Shown here: in pieces, positions 1-5,577 of the stretch
How the letters are laid out: each line of letters begins with the position of its first letter
How positions within the stretch are numbered: position 1 is the first letter of the stretch
Assembly (NCBI GenBank): GCA_036381125.1
Contig: DASVDK010000318.1
Span: forward strand, 1 to 6,953
Source: DASVDK01 sp036381125 [NCBI: Thermodesulfobacteriota bacterium]
GTDB lineage: Bacteria > DASVDK01
DNA length: 6,953 nucleotides
Reading direction: 5' to 3'
Notes under the pieces: model-generated
Database searches by the model: none
Told to the model about the DNA's origin: nothing
Seen by the model: the letters and a program-made list of their open reading frames with translations, nothing else
Translations under genes and position numbers: made by a program

Positions 1-912
1 CAGGGCGCGCAGGTCGCGCTCGAGGGCGCGGTGGTCCTGGCCGGGGACGGTCCGCACGTCGAGGCCGACCTGCGCCCGGGCCGGCACGACGTTGAGCTGG
101 GCCTCGCCGGCCGGCGGCGCCGCCAGGATGGTCGGCGTGAGGTGCGGCGCGCCGAGGTAGGGATGGACGCCCGTCCGCGCACGGATCTCCCCGTCGAGGC
201 GGACGGCGCCGCGCACCACCTCGGCCGCGGCGGGGATCGGGTTCGCGCCGGCGTACGGCATGGCGCCGTGCGCCATGCGCCCCGCCAGGTCCACGACGAC
301 CCGCATCGCCCCCTTCTGGACGAGGCAGAGCTCCAGCTCCTCGGGCTCGCAGACGATCGCGCCGTCGACGTCCCGGGCGAGGCCCTGCTCGATGAAGCGC
401 TTGACGCCCCGCATCATCCCCTCCTCGTCGGCGAGGCAGGCGAGGCGGATGTCGCCCGGCAGGTCGGGCGCGACGCGGCGGAGCGCCTCGATGGCGGCGA
501 GGGCGGCCGCGAGCCCCCCCTTCATGTCGCAGGCGCCCCGCCCGTAGAGGCGGCCGTCCGCGATCTCGGCGCCGAAGGGGTCGCGGCTCCACAGGGCGAG
601 GTCTCCCTCGGTGACGACGTCCGTGTGGCCCTCGAAGAGGAGGCGGCGCCGCCGGCGGCGCGCGGGGCGACCGGCGAAGGCCACGTCCGCGACGAGGTTC
701 GGCCGCCCCGGGAGCGCCTCGTGCACGGCCGGCGCGAGCCCCCGGCCGCGCAGGTACGACTCGATCCAGGCGACGCACGCCGCCTCGCCGCCGCCTGTTG
801 CGGGCCGGACGACCGAGTCGATGCGCACGAGGCTCCGGGCGAGCTCGATCGCGAGATCGGCGTCCACCGCGCGGGCGGCGGCGTGGGCGAGATCGGCTGC
901 GCGCGAGGTCAT
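1..912 (-). CDS. M20-family zinc peptidase/deacylase (ArgE/DapE-like), C-terminus outside window
   Basis: Read from an ATG at 912 down to the window edge, this gives 304 codons without a stop. It is probably a cytoplasmic di-zinc hydrolase that cleaves an amide or peptide bond of an N-acyl amino acid or small peptide. Visible family motifs are GHTDVV (metal ligands H96 and D98), GRGACDMKGG (bridging D129), ADEE (catalytic E163 and metal ligand E164) and CEPEE (E189). The inserted dimerisation domain begins around residue 200 with AHGAMP-x-AGAN (H215) and returns to the catalytic fold at NVVPARAQVGLDVR (274-287). Family members run about 380-430 residues, so roughly 90 residues, including the last metal-binding His, are off the edge. 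An in-frame TGA eleven codons upstream excludes a longer start; the only Shine-Dalgarno is a weak G-run touching the ATG. Six consecutive arginines (85-90) precede the GHTD strand, which is unusual but in frame. The substrate cannot be told from sequence: acetylornithine, succinyl-diaminopimelate, carboxypeptidase-type and peptidase members all share these motifs. It lies 40 bp downstream of a decayed peptide-transporter ATPase on the same strand, which favours peptide use. Confidence 0.9.
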   Translation of the reverse strand, partial: MTSRAADLAHAAARAVDADLAIELARSLVRIDSVVRPATGGGEAACVAWIESYLRGRGLAPAVHEALPGRPNLVADVAFAGRPARRRRRRLLFEGHTDVVTEGDLALWSRDPFGAEIADGRLYGRGACDMKGGLAAALAAIEALRRVAPDLPGDIRLACLADEEGMMRGVKRFIEQGLARDVDGAIVCEPEELELCLVQKGAMRVVVDLAGRMAHGAMPYAGANPIPAAAEVVRGAVRLDGEIRARTGVHPYLGAPHLTPTILAAPPAGEAQLNVVPARAQVGLDVRTVPGQDHRALERDLRAL

Positions 913-952
913 CCCCCGGAGCGTAAGGCCGCGGGCACGGCCCCGTCAACTC

Positions 953-1385
953 TCACCCCGCCGCGGCGGCAGGCGCCTCCGTCATGCGCGCCGCCCTGAG
1001 AAGCGCCCGGGTGCAGGGGTGCTGCGGCCGGTCGAAGACCTCGTCGCGGCTGCCGCTCTCGACGATGCGTCCCTGCTGCATGACGAGCACCCGGTCGGCG
1101 ATCTGCTCCACCGCGGCGAGTCCGCCACGACGAAGGCGGGCCGCCGCACGATCGCCCGGGCGATCGCGACGCGCTGGCGCTGGCCGCCGGACAGCTGACA
1201 ACTCGTGCGGGTAGCGGCGCTCGAAGCCGGCCAGGCTGACCCGGTCGACGTCCGTGTGGCCCGGCCCCGCGCGCAGGAAGCGCCTCGATCAACTGCCGCG
1301 TGTAGGCGTCGCGCGGCGCGACAGGATCTCGGCCGCGGTGAGCCGGGTGTGGAGGCGCAGCCCCTCGGCCATCTGCGCGCCGACG
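953..1385 (-). pseudogene. Decayed oligopeptide/dipeptide ABC transporter ATPase(s), OppD/OppF type
   Basis: Recognisable ATPase pieces lie in order on the minus strand but in different frames. At about 1383-1321 is AQMAE...AAEIL, the end of an OppD-like domain. After a one-base loss near 1320 comes [14 protein letters not shown] (1316-1275), the C-terminal tail typical of OppD. Next is [17 protein letters not shown] (about 1252-1202), then the ABC signature [15 protein letters not shown] followed by RRPAFVVAD (1194-1120), and finally [23 protein letters not shown] through a terminal TGA at 953-955. Between the signature and LAAV the Walker B glutamate, D-loop and H-loop histidine are missing, and both Walker A motifs are absent. 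There is also an out-of-frame 7-bp near-duplication inside the signature (1188-1201). It therefore cannot bind or hydrolyse ATP. It may come from two adjacent genes or one fused double-ATPase gene. It stops 40 bp before the M20 peptidase on the same strand, as in a former peptide uptake/cleavage operon. Mis-assembly cannot be excluded, but the internal deletions are too large for simple sequencing error. Confidence 0.82.
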
Positions 1386-1397
1386 GTGCTCGTCGGC

Positions 1398-1610
1398 GTG
1401 CCGCTCGCCGCCTGCGCCTTCTCCCGCACGCCGTCGACCGTCGCCGCGATCGCCGACGCCCTCGAGGCCGGGATGGTCGCGATCAACCAGTTCCGCGTCT
1501 CGCTGCCCGAGGCCCCGTTCGGCGGCGTGAAGGCGAGCGGGTACGGCTCCGAATGGGGCCAGGAAGGGCTCGACGCCTACCTCGTGACCAGGTTCGTGAA
1601 CCAGGCCTGA
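1398..1610 (+). pseudogene. C-terminal remnant of an NAD(P)-dependent aldehyde dehydrogenase
   Basis: The last 70 codons before the TGA at 1608-1610 match the end of the aldehyde dehydrogenase superfamily, closest in feel to succinate-semialdehyde dehydrogenases. They contain LAACAFSRT, then ALEAGMVAINQF (the GMV-x-IN strand), then SLPEAPFGGVKASGYGSE (the PFGG-x-K-x-SG motif) and LDAYLVTRFVNQA at the end. A complete enzyme needs about 450-500 residues. The Rossmann NAD site, the catalytic glutamate and the catalytic cysteine are all absent. The reading frame stays open upstream to 1254, but that translation is arginine/proline-rich with no family likeness and is antisense to the ABC remnant. 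The fragment is therefore a 5'-truncated pseudogene, not a short gene. Its tail ends 12 bp from the convergent stop of the Crp-like regulator, so the 3' flank looks original and only the 5' side was lost. Confidence 0.85.
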
Positions 1611-1622
1611 AGTCGGCCCGCC

Positions 1623-2321
1623 TCAGATGAGGAGCCGCAGCTTCTCCGGGTCGCCCACCCGGATGGAGCCGGCGGCGAGCGTCACGTGCCCCTCGTGCTT
1701 GAGCTCGTTCACGAGGGTGTTGACGACCTGGCGGCCGGCGCCGATGAGGTCGGCCAGCTCGGGCGCGCCGATGCCGAGGTCGACGTCCTCGCCGCCCGCG
1801 GCCGCGCCGGCGGCCTCGCCCAGATCGGCCAGCGCCTCGAGGACGCGCGTCCGCACGTCCTTGAAGACGAGGCGGTCGATCGGACGCGAGAGGGGGGCGC
1901 CCTTCTTGGGGGTGACCGTCAGGGCGAAGTCGGGCCGCGCCGCGAGGATGCCGCGCAGGCTGTCGGCCGGCATGGTGAGCACCGAGGAGGGCTCGAGCGC
2001 CTCGACGACGTGCTCGCGCGGGGCGCTCTTGCCGGGGAGGCCGGCTTCGCCGAACGGGCCACCGGCCGGCAGCACTGCGAGGGGCGTCCGCCGGTTGTCC
2101 TCGGTGAGGCGCATGAGGCTCACCCGCCCGCTCTTGACGATGTAGGCGACCTCGCCGGGGTCCCCTTCGAGGCCGAGGAGGTCGCCCCGCCTGGCCAGCT
2201 CGAACTGCCGCAGGCCCGGCGCCCGGCCGACCGTCTCGGCGCCGAACGCGCCGATGAGGTCAACCCGGAGGAGATACCAGGCTGATTCGGTTTCGTAGAG
2301 ATCCGAGGCTGCGCGCGCCAT
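1623..2321 (-). CDS. Crp/Fnr-family transcriptional regulator
   Basis: A 232-residue DNA-binding regulator. Residues ~20-125 form the cyclic-nucleotide-binding-type beta roll: FELARRGDLLGLEG, then VAYIVKSGRVSLMRL, then GGPFGEAGL with R102 after it. Residues ~155-230 form the winged helix: FKDVRTRVLEALADL, then the helix-turn-helix APELADLIGAGRQVVNTLVNELKHEG (186-211) and a wing ending at SIRVGD. There are no cysteines, so an Fnr-type iron-sulfur cluster is excluded. The FGE...R pocket is partly kept, but the residue after R102 is Glu, not the Ser/Thr usual in cAMP receptors, so cAMP binding is doubtful. The stretch that should be the long dimer helix (about 134-152) is short and contains three prolines. 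I chose the ATG at 2321 because longer in-frame starts run through the intergenic region and over trxB; the Shine-Dalgarno is weak. Divergent transcription from trxB suggests a redox or stress role. Autoregulation is likely from the inverted repeat in its promoter. Confidence 0.9.
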   Translation of the reverse strand: MARAASDLYETESAWYLLRVDLIGAFGAETVGRAPGLRQFELARRGDLLGLEGDPGEVAYIVKSGRVSLMRLTEDNRRTPLAVLPAGGPFGEAGLPGKSAPREHVVEALEPSSVLTMPADSLRGILAARPDFALTVTPKKGAPLSRPIDRLVFKDVRTRVLEALADLGEAAGAAAGGEDVDLGIGAPELADLIGAGRQVVNTLVNELKHEGHVTLAAGSIRVGDPEKLRLLI

Positions 2322-2351
2322 TGTCGCGTCGTCGTGATCCGGCGTGTATGT

Positions 2352-2373
2352 GGCACCGCATTGTATCGGTGCC
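2352..2373. promoter_or_regulatory. 22-bp perfect inverted repeat, candidate operator
   Basis: GGCACCG (2352-2358) and CGGTGCC (2367-2373) are exact reverse complements separated by 8 bp. The size and dyad symmetry fit a Crp/Fnr-family dimer site, though the half-site is not the classical TGTGA. The central 8 bp contain the candidate -10 of the regulator gene, so occupation would block that promoter. Relative to the candidate trxB promoter it sits around -38, close to where an activator could touch polymerase. Assignment to the adjacent regulator is inference from position. Confidence 0.45.
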
Positions 2374-2387
2374 GCCTTTGCGGTCAC
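2360..2387 (-). promoter_or_regulatory. Candidate sigma-70-type promoter of the Crp-like gene
   Basis: Read on the minus strand, GTGACC (2387-2382) is a 4/6 match to a -35 box. A 16-bp spacer follows, then TACAAT (2365-2360), a 5/6 match to a -10 box. Transcription would begin near 2353, leaving a leader of about 32 nt before the ATG at 2321. It lies in the only AT-richer stretch of the intergenic region. Confidence 0.5.
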
Positions 2388-2393
2388 TATAAA
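2388..2393 (+). promoter_or_regulatory. Possible -10 box for trxB
   Basis: TATAAA lies in the divergent spacer on the trxB strand and is a 5/6 match to a -10 box. No convincing -35 hexamer lies 16-18 bp upstream. That position is occupied by the right arm of the inverted repeat, which would fit an activator-dependent promoter. The resulting leader would be about 140 nt. Weak evidence. Confidence 0.25.
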
Positions 2394-2526
2394 CGACCTC
2401 CCGCCGAGAACGCAAGTCACGGCGAGCGGTTGCGCGTGCTTGTGCCCGCGCGGTACAAGGAGGGCCGGCGCGAGCCGCCGGGCATCATCATCCGGACGCC
2501 GGCCACGCCGGCGGGGTCTCACGCAT

Positions 2527-2535
2527 GGGAAGGGA
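2527..2535 (+). promoter_or_regulatory. Ribosome binding site deciding the trxB GTG start
   Basis: The purine run GGGAAGGGA ends 6 nt before the GTG at 2542. No comparable site precedes the alternative in-frame ATG at 2344, and the added residues would resemble no TrxB N-terminus. This fixes the start at 2542. Confidence 0.7.
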
Positions 2536-2541
2536 GTCGCG

Positions 2542-3507
2542 GTGACGGGCAGGAGCGGTGCGGTGCGGGAGGTCATCATCATCGGGTCGGGGCCGGCCGG
2601 GCTCACGGCGGCCATCTACGCGGGGCGGGCCAACCTCAAGCCGCTGGTGTTCGAGGGCGCGCAGGCCGGCGGCCAGCTCACCCTGACGAGCGAGGTCGAG
2701 AACTTCCCGGGCTTCCCGAAGGGCGTGCAAGGGCCCGAACTCATGGCGCTCATGCGCGAGCAGGCCGGTCGCTTCGGGACCGAGTTCATCACCGACGACG
2801 TCACGGCCGTCGACTTCCAGCAGCGCCCCTTCAAGGTCATGCGGGGCGACGAGGTTTACCTGGCGAAGACGGTCATCGTCGCCACGGGCGCCTCGGCCAG
2901 GATGCTGGGGCTTCCGGCCGAGCGGCGGCTCCTCGGCAAAGGCGTCTCCACCTGCGCCACCTGCGACGGCTTCTTCTTCCAGGGCGTGCCGCTGGCCGTC
3001 GTCGGGGGCGGGGACAGCGCCCTCGAGGAGGCGCTGTTCCTCACCAAGTTCGCCAGCAAGGTGACCGTCCTCCACCGGCGCGACAGCCTGCGCGCGTCGA
3101 AGATCATGCAGGAGCGCGCCTTCGCCAACCCGAAGATCGACTTCGTCTGGAACGTCGAGGTCCGCGACATCCACGCGAACGACGCCGGCCAGGTCAGCAG
3201 CCTCACGATCGCCGACGTGAAGAGCGGCGCGACCCGCCGCCTCGAGGTGGGGGGCCTCTTCGTCGCGATCGGTCACACCCCGAACACCGCGCTCTTCGTC
3301 GGCCAGCTCGAGATGGACGAGCGCGGCTACATCGTGACCCGTCACGGCACCCGCACGAGCGTCCCGGGGGTCTTCGCCTGCGGCGACGTGCAGGACCACG
3401 AGTACCGCCAGGCCATCACGGCCGCCGGGTCCGGCTGCATGGCCGCCATGGACGCCGAGCGGTACCTCGAGGGCACGGCCGGCTACTACGCCCCATCCGG
3501 CACCTGA
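2542..3507 (+). CDS. trxB: Thioredoxin reductase (NADPH)
   Basis: A 321-residue cytoplasmic flavoenzyme that passes electrons from NADPH through FAD and a redox disulfide to thioredoxin. The FAD-binding GSGPAG is at residues 15-20, after REVIII. GGQL and ENFPGFP follow, as in all low-molecular-weight TrxB proteins. The active-site CATC pair is C138 and C141, within STCATCDGFFF, almost the same position as C135/C138 of E. coli TrxB. The NADPH domain carries GGGDSA (155-160) and HRRDSLR (178-184), whose arginines recognise the 2'-phosphate. The second FAD motif GVFACGDV (276-283, D282) and the tail RQAITAAGSGCMAAMDAERYL are intact. Length matches the family (about 310-330). It starts at GTG, with a good Shine-Dalgarno. 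No thioredoxin gene is in the window, so the partner is elsewhere. It is divergent from a Crp-like regulator that may control it. The same fold includes alkyl hydroperoxide and ferredoxin-linked variants, but CATC plus HRR-x-x-x-R make NADPH-thioredoxin reductase by far the best call. Confidence 0.96.
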   Translation: MTGRSGAVREVIIIGSGPAGLTAAIYAGRANLKPLVFEGAQAGGQLTLTSEVENFPGFPKGVQGPELMALMREQAGRFGTEFITDDVTAVDFQQRPFKVMRGDEVYLAKTVIVATGASARMLGLPAERRLLGKGVSTCATCDGFFFQGVPLAVVGGGDSALEEALFLTKFASKVTVLHRRDSLRASKIMQERAFANPKIDFVWNVEVRDIHANDAGQVSSLTIADVKSGATRRLEVGGLFVAIGHTPNTALFVGQLEMDERGYIVTRHGTRTSVPGVFACGDVQDHEYRQAITAAGSGCMAAMDAERYLEGTAGYYAPSGT

Positions 3508-3534
3508 TCGGCCGGCGCGGCGGCCTCCTCGTTC

Positions 3535-3550
3535 CGGCCGTCCGCGGCCG
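3535..3550 (+). terminator. Possible trxB terminator hairpin
   Basis: CGGCCG (3535-3540) can pair with CGGCCG (3545-3550) across the loop TCCG, 28 bp after the trxB stop. There is no T-run, so this is a weak call in such GC-rich DNA. Confidence 0.2.
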
Positions 3551-3598
3551 TTCGGGCGGGCCGCCGGGACCGGATGGCACGGATCTTTCACCGGCTCC

Positions 3599-3635
3599 CC
3601 GGACCCTCGTGTCGACCGAGGGGCGAGGGCTCCGG
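3599..3635. repeat. Bulged inverted repeat downstream of trxB
   Basis: CCCTCG (3604-3609) pairs with CGAGGG (3617-3622) over a 7-nt loop. The flanking CCGGA (3599-3603) and TCCGG (3631-3635) extend the stem across an 8-nt bulge. It could be an alternative trxB transcript end. No T-tract follows and the function is unknown. Confidence 0.3.
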
Positions 3636-3716
3636 CCGGCGCGGCGGTGCGCCCGAGCGTGTGAAATCGGGAACTTGCCGTCACCCGGCCGCCCGCGGCC
3701 TCGCGACACGTGCGCT

Positions 3717-3772
3717 GCAACACCGTTTGACGCCGTTGCGGCAGGCCAGGTGGCCGCGAGCAAAGGTGTTGC
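3717..3772. repeat. Nested inverted repeat (outer 8-bp stem with two inner hairpins) before prk
   Basis: GCAACACC (3717-3724) and GGTGTTGC (3765-3772) are perfect reverse complements 40 bp apart. Between them lie two small hairpins: GCCG/CGGC (3732-3742) and GGCC/GGCC around AGGT (3744-3755). Together they could fold as a three-way junction. The right arm overlaps the candidate -35 box of prk, so it could be an operator or DNA structure rather than a transcribed leader. Confidence 0.35.
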
Positions 3773-3797
3773 GGTCGTGACGCCGGAATGCTATCAA
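3769..3797 (+). promoter_or_regulatory. Candidate promoter of the prk-tal-rpe operon
   Basis: TTGCGG (3769-3774) and TATCAA (3792-3797) are separated by 17 bp and resemble -35 and -10 boxes (the first three -35 bases and most of the -10 are kept). Transcription would begin near 3804, about 34 nt before the prk start. A second TTGACG at 3727-3732 has no partner -10 box. Confidence 0.35.
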
Positions 3798-3825
3798 GTC
3801 AGGATGCGTCCCGTGGTGCGCCGAT

Positions 3826-3830
3826 AGGAG
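3826..3830 (+). promoter_or_regulatory. Ribosome binding site selecting a TTG start for prk
   Basis: AGGAG lies 7 nt before the TTG at 3838, which is optimal spacing. The alternative ATG at 3880 has no such site in front of it, so the rare TTG is preferred and adds 14 basic residues before the conserved domain. Confidence 0.6.
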
Positions 3831-3837
3831 ACACTGT

Positions 3838-4875
3838 TTGAAATCCGACGGGAGGCAGCCGAGAGGCAGGCCGCGGACCATGATCGCGGTCTGCGGCGAC
3901 AGCGGGACCGGGAAGACGACGCTCGCCTCGGGCATCGCGAAGCTCCTCGGCGAGGACCGGGTCACCCACGTCTGCACCGACGACTACCACAGCCTCGACC
4001 GGAAGCAGCGCCGGGCGCTGGGGATCACGGCGCTCCACCCCCGCGCCAACAACCTCGACCTCATGGCCGACCACCTGCGGCGGCTCAGGGCAGGGGAGCC
4101 GATCGAGAAGCCGGTCTACGACCACTCCGACGGCACCATCAAGGGACCGGTCACCGTCACGCCGAAGGCGGTCGTCTTCGTGCAGGGGCTGCACCCGCTC
4201 TTCACCCCCGACCTGCGGCGCCTCTACGACCTCAAGATCTACCTGGACCCCCATCCGGTGCTCAAGCGAGCCTGGAAGATCTCGCGCGACGTCGCGAAGC
4301 GGGGCTACACCCCCGAGCAGGTCGTGGCCGAGATCGCCGCGCGCCAGCCGGACGCGGAGGCGTACATCCTCCCGCAGCGCCGACACGCCGACATCATCGT
4401 GCACTTCTTTCCGCCGCACGACCCGTTCGACCTGCGCGACAACGCGCACCTGAACGTCCGCATCCTCGCGCGCGCCCACGTGCCGCCGCTCGACCTCTCC
4501 ACGGTGAGCCGCCCGGCGGAGGCCCGGCGCGACTTCTGGCAGCACGACGACCGGCTGGACGACGGCACGCCGGTGTCGGTGATCGAGATCCGCGGCGACA
4601 TGCCGCGGTCGCGCGCCCAGGAGCTGGAGGAGCGGATCTGGGAGCGCATCGGCCGCGGAGGGCAGCTCGCCGTGGAGAAACTCGGGCAGTTCCACGACGG
4701 GCTCGCCCCGGCGCAGAGCCATTCACTCGGCCTGGCCCAGCTCGTGCTACTCTGGCGTATCGTCGACGGCCAGCGCGGCGAGATGACGGGCGTGCCGCCG
4801 GCCGCCAGGGCCGAAGCGGTGTCGCGCCCCGACGTGACCGAGCCAGGGCTCAGGGCGGCCGCCGCGCGCAGCTAG
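3838..4875 (+). CDS. prk: Phosphoribulokinase
   Basis: A 345-residue kinase that phosphorylates ribulose 5-phosphate with ATP to ribulose 1,5-bisphosphate, the RuBisCO substrate. The P-loop GDSGTGKTT is at residues 20-28. The substrate/catalytic motif CTDDYHSLDR is at 46-55, LHPRANNLDLM follows, and KPVYDHSDG is at 91-99. IYLDPHPVLKRAWKISRD-x-x-x-RGYTPEQV (134-161) holds D151, equivalent to the essential D169 of the Rhodobacter enzyme. The tail SHSLGLAQLVLLW resembles the C-terminal HxxSxxLxxxQL region of plant/cyanobacterial-type enzymes, and the length also fits that class. The motif normally read EGLHP is QGLHP here (Q116), so the usual acidic residue is replaced by its amide. Only two cysteines are present (19 and 46), neither inside the P-loop nor as a C-terminal pair, so plant-style thioredoxin control is not supported. 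A uridine-kinase-like relative is possible but less likely given the DDYHSLDR and KPVYDHS-x-G motifs. It is the first gene of an operon, 21 bp before transaldolase, and starts at TTG. Confidence 0.92.
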   Translation: MKSDGRQPRGRPRTMIAVCGDSGTGKTTLASGIAKLLGEDRVTHVCTDDYHSLDRKQRRALGITALHPRANNLDLMADHLRRLRAGEPIEKPVYDHSDGTIKGPVTVTPKAVVFVQGLHPLFTPDLRRLYDLKIYLDPHPVLKRAWKISRDVAKRGYTPEQVVAEIAARQPDAEAYILPQRRHADIIVHFFPPHDPFDLRDNAHLNVRILARAHVPPLDLSTVSRPAEARRDFWQHDDRLDDGTPVSVIEIRGDMPRSRAQELEERIWERIGRGGQLAVEKLGQFHDGLAPAQSHSLGLAQLVLLWRIVDGQRGEMTGVPPAARAEAVSRPDVTEPGLRAAAARS

Positions 4876-4896
4876 TCCCAAGGAGCATCCCTTCTC

Positions 4897-5571
4897 ATGA
4901 AGATCTTCATCGACAGCGCCAATCTGGACGAGATCCGCGACGTGGCGTCCAAGGGCCTCATCGACGGCGTCACGACGAATCCCACGCTCGTTGCCAAGGA
5001 GGGGCGCGAGTTCGCCTCTCTGCTTCGCGAGATCTGCGAGGTCGCACGGGGGCCGGTGTCGGCCGAGGTGACCACCGCCGAGGCGGCCGACATGATCGCC
5101 GAGGGCCGCAGCCTGGCCCGGATCCACGACCTGGTCGTGGTGAAGGTCCCGCTCACCATGCCGGGGCTCGAAGCCTGCCGCACGCTGGCGAACGACGGCA
5201 TCAAGGTCAACGTGACGCTCTGCTTCTCGCCGCTACAGGCCATCCTCGCCGCCAAGGCCGGGGCCACCTTCGTGAGCCCCTTCGTCGGCCGGCTCGACGA
5301 CATCGCCGAGTCGGGGATGGACCTGATCGAGAAGATCGTCCGCATCTACCGGAACTACGACTTCGACACCGAGGTGCTCGTCGCCTCGGTCCGCAACCCG
5401 GTCCACATCGTCGACGCCGCCCTCCTGGGGGCCGACATCTGCACCGTGCCGTACGCGGTGATCCGGCAGATCGCGAGCCATCCGCTCACCGACCGCGGCC
5501 TCGAGAAGTTCATGGCGGACGCGAAGAAGATCCCGGCCGAGGCCAAGGCGCCCATGACCGTGGGCCGCTAG
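4897..5571 (+). CDS. tal: Transaldolase (small, TalC/FSA-type)
   Basis: A 224-residue TIM-barrel class I aldolase that transfers a dihydroxyacetone unit between sugar phosphates (sedoheptulose 7-phosphate plus glyceraldehyde 3-phosphate to erythrose 4-phosphate plus fructose 6-phosphate). It begins with the family hallmark [13 protein letters not shown] and has DGVTTNPTL (23-31), the Schiff-base lysine K83 in [16 protein letters not shown] (104-111) and SPFVGRLDD (127-135). Two positions separate transaldolase from fructose-6-phosphate aldolase in this family. Here they are Glu (E57 in SAEVTT, where aldolases carry Gln) and Phe (F129, where aldolases carry Tyr). Both point to transaldolase. 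Length is normal for the short form (about 215-225). AAGGAG lies 11 nt before the ATG, slightly long. It sits 21 bp after prk and 6 bp before rpe, so it is co-transcribed with them. Dihydroxyacetone aldolase side activity cannot be excluded. Confidence 0.94.
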   Translation: MKIFIDSANLDEIRDVASKGLIDGVTTNPTLVAKEGREFASLLREICEVARGPVSAEVTTAEAADMIAEGRSLARIHDLVVVKVPLTMPGLEACRTLANDGIKVNVTLCFSPLQAILAAKAGATFVSPFVGRLDDIAESGMDLIEKIVRIYRNYDFDTEVLVASVRNPVHIVDAALLGADICTVPYAVIRQIASHPLTDRGLEKFMADAKKIPAEAKAPMTVGR

Positions 5572-5577
5572 GGACCC

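Larger units (their letters stand above)
3508..3837 (+). other. 330-bp non-coding spacer between trxB and prk
   Basis: Open frames here (for example 3574-3780) are Arg/Pro-rich, resemble nothing I know and have no ribosome binding site, so I see no gene. The spacer holds several GC hairpins just after trxB, a nested inverted-repeat structure at 3717-3772, a candidate promoter at 3769-3797 and the prk ribosome binding site. Its AT content rises only in the last ~80 bp, as expected for a promoter region. Confidence 0.6.

Noticed and set aside
31-999. Long plus-strand open frame over the left edge
   Set aside because: It is antisense to the M20 peptidase, which carries all catalytic motifs. The plus-strand translation is Arg/Ala/Gly-rich with no recognisable domain.
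1254-1397. The aldehyde dehydrogenase frame as a real 118-residue protein
   Set aside because: Residues before about 1398 are antisense to the ABC remnant and show no family likeness, and all catalytic parts are missing.
2344-2541. N-terminal extension of TrxB from the ATG at 2344
   Set aside because: The added 66 residues resemble no TrxB, would cover the shared promoter region, and lack a ribosome binding site. The GTG at 2542 has one.
3574-3780. Small 68-residue protein in the trxB-prk spacer
   Set aside because: It has Arg/Pro/Gly-rich composition typical of random GC-rich frames and no ribosome binding site.
2334-3827. 497-codon plus-strand and 411-codon minus-strand (2488-3723) frames over trxB
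   Set aside because: Both are low-complexity by-products of high GC. The trxB frame holds the FAD, CATC and NADPH motifs.
3508-3837. Classical CbbR (LysR-type) operator before prk
   Set aside because: I could not find a convincing T-N11-A motif pair. Only the GC-rich dyad described separately is present.
3838-4875. Thioredoxin control of Prk, suggested by the nearby trxB
   Set aside because: Prk has only C19 and C46, no P-loop cysteine and no C-terminal cysteine pair. Proximity to trxB alone is not evidence.
4897-5571. Fructose-6-phosphate aldolase instead of transaldolase
   Set aside because: The two discriminating positions are Glu (E57) and Phe (F129), the transaldolase states.
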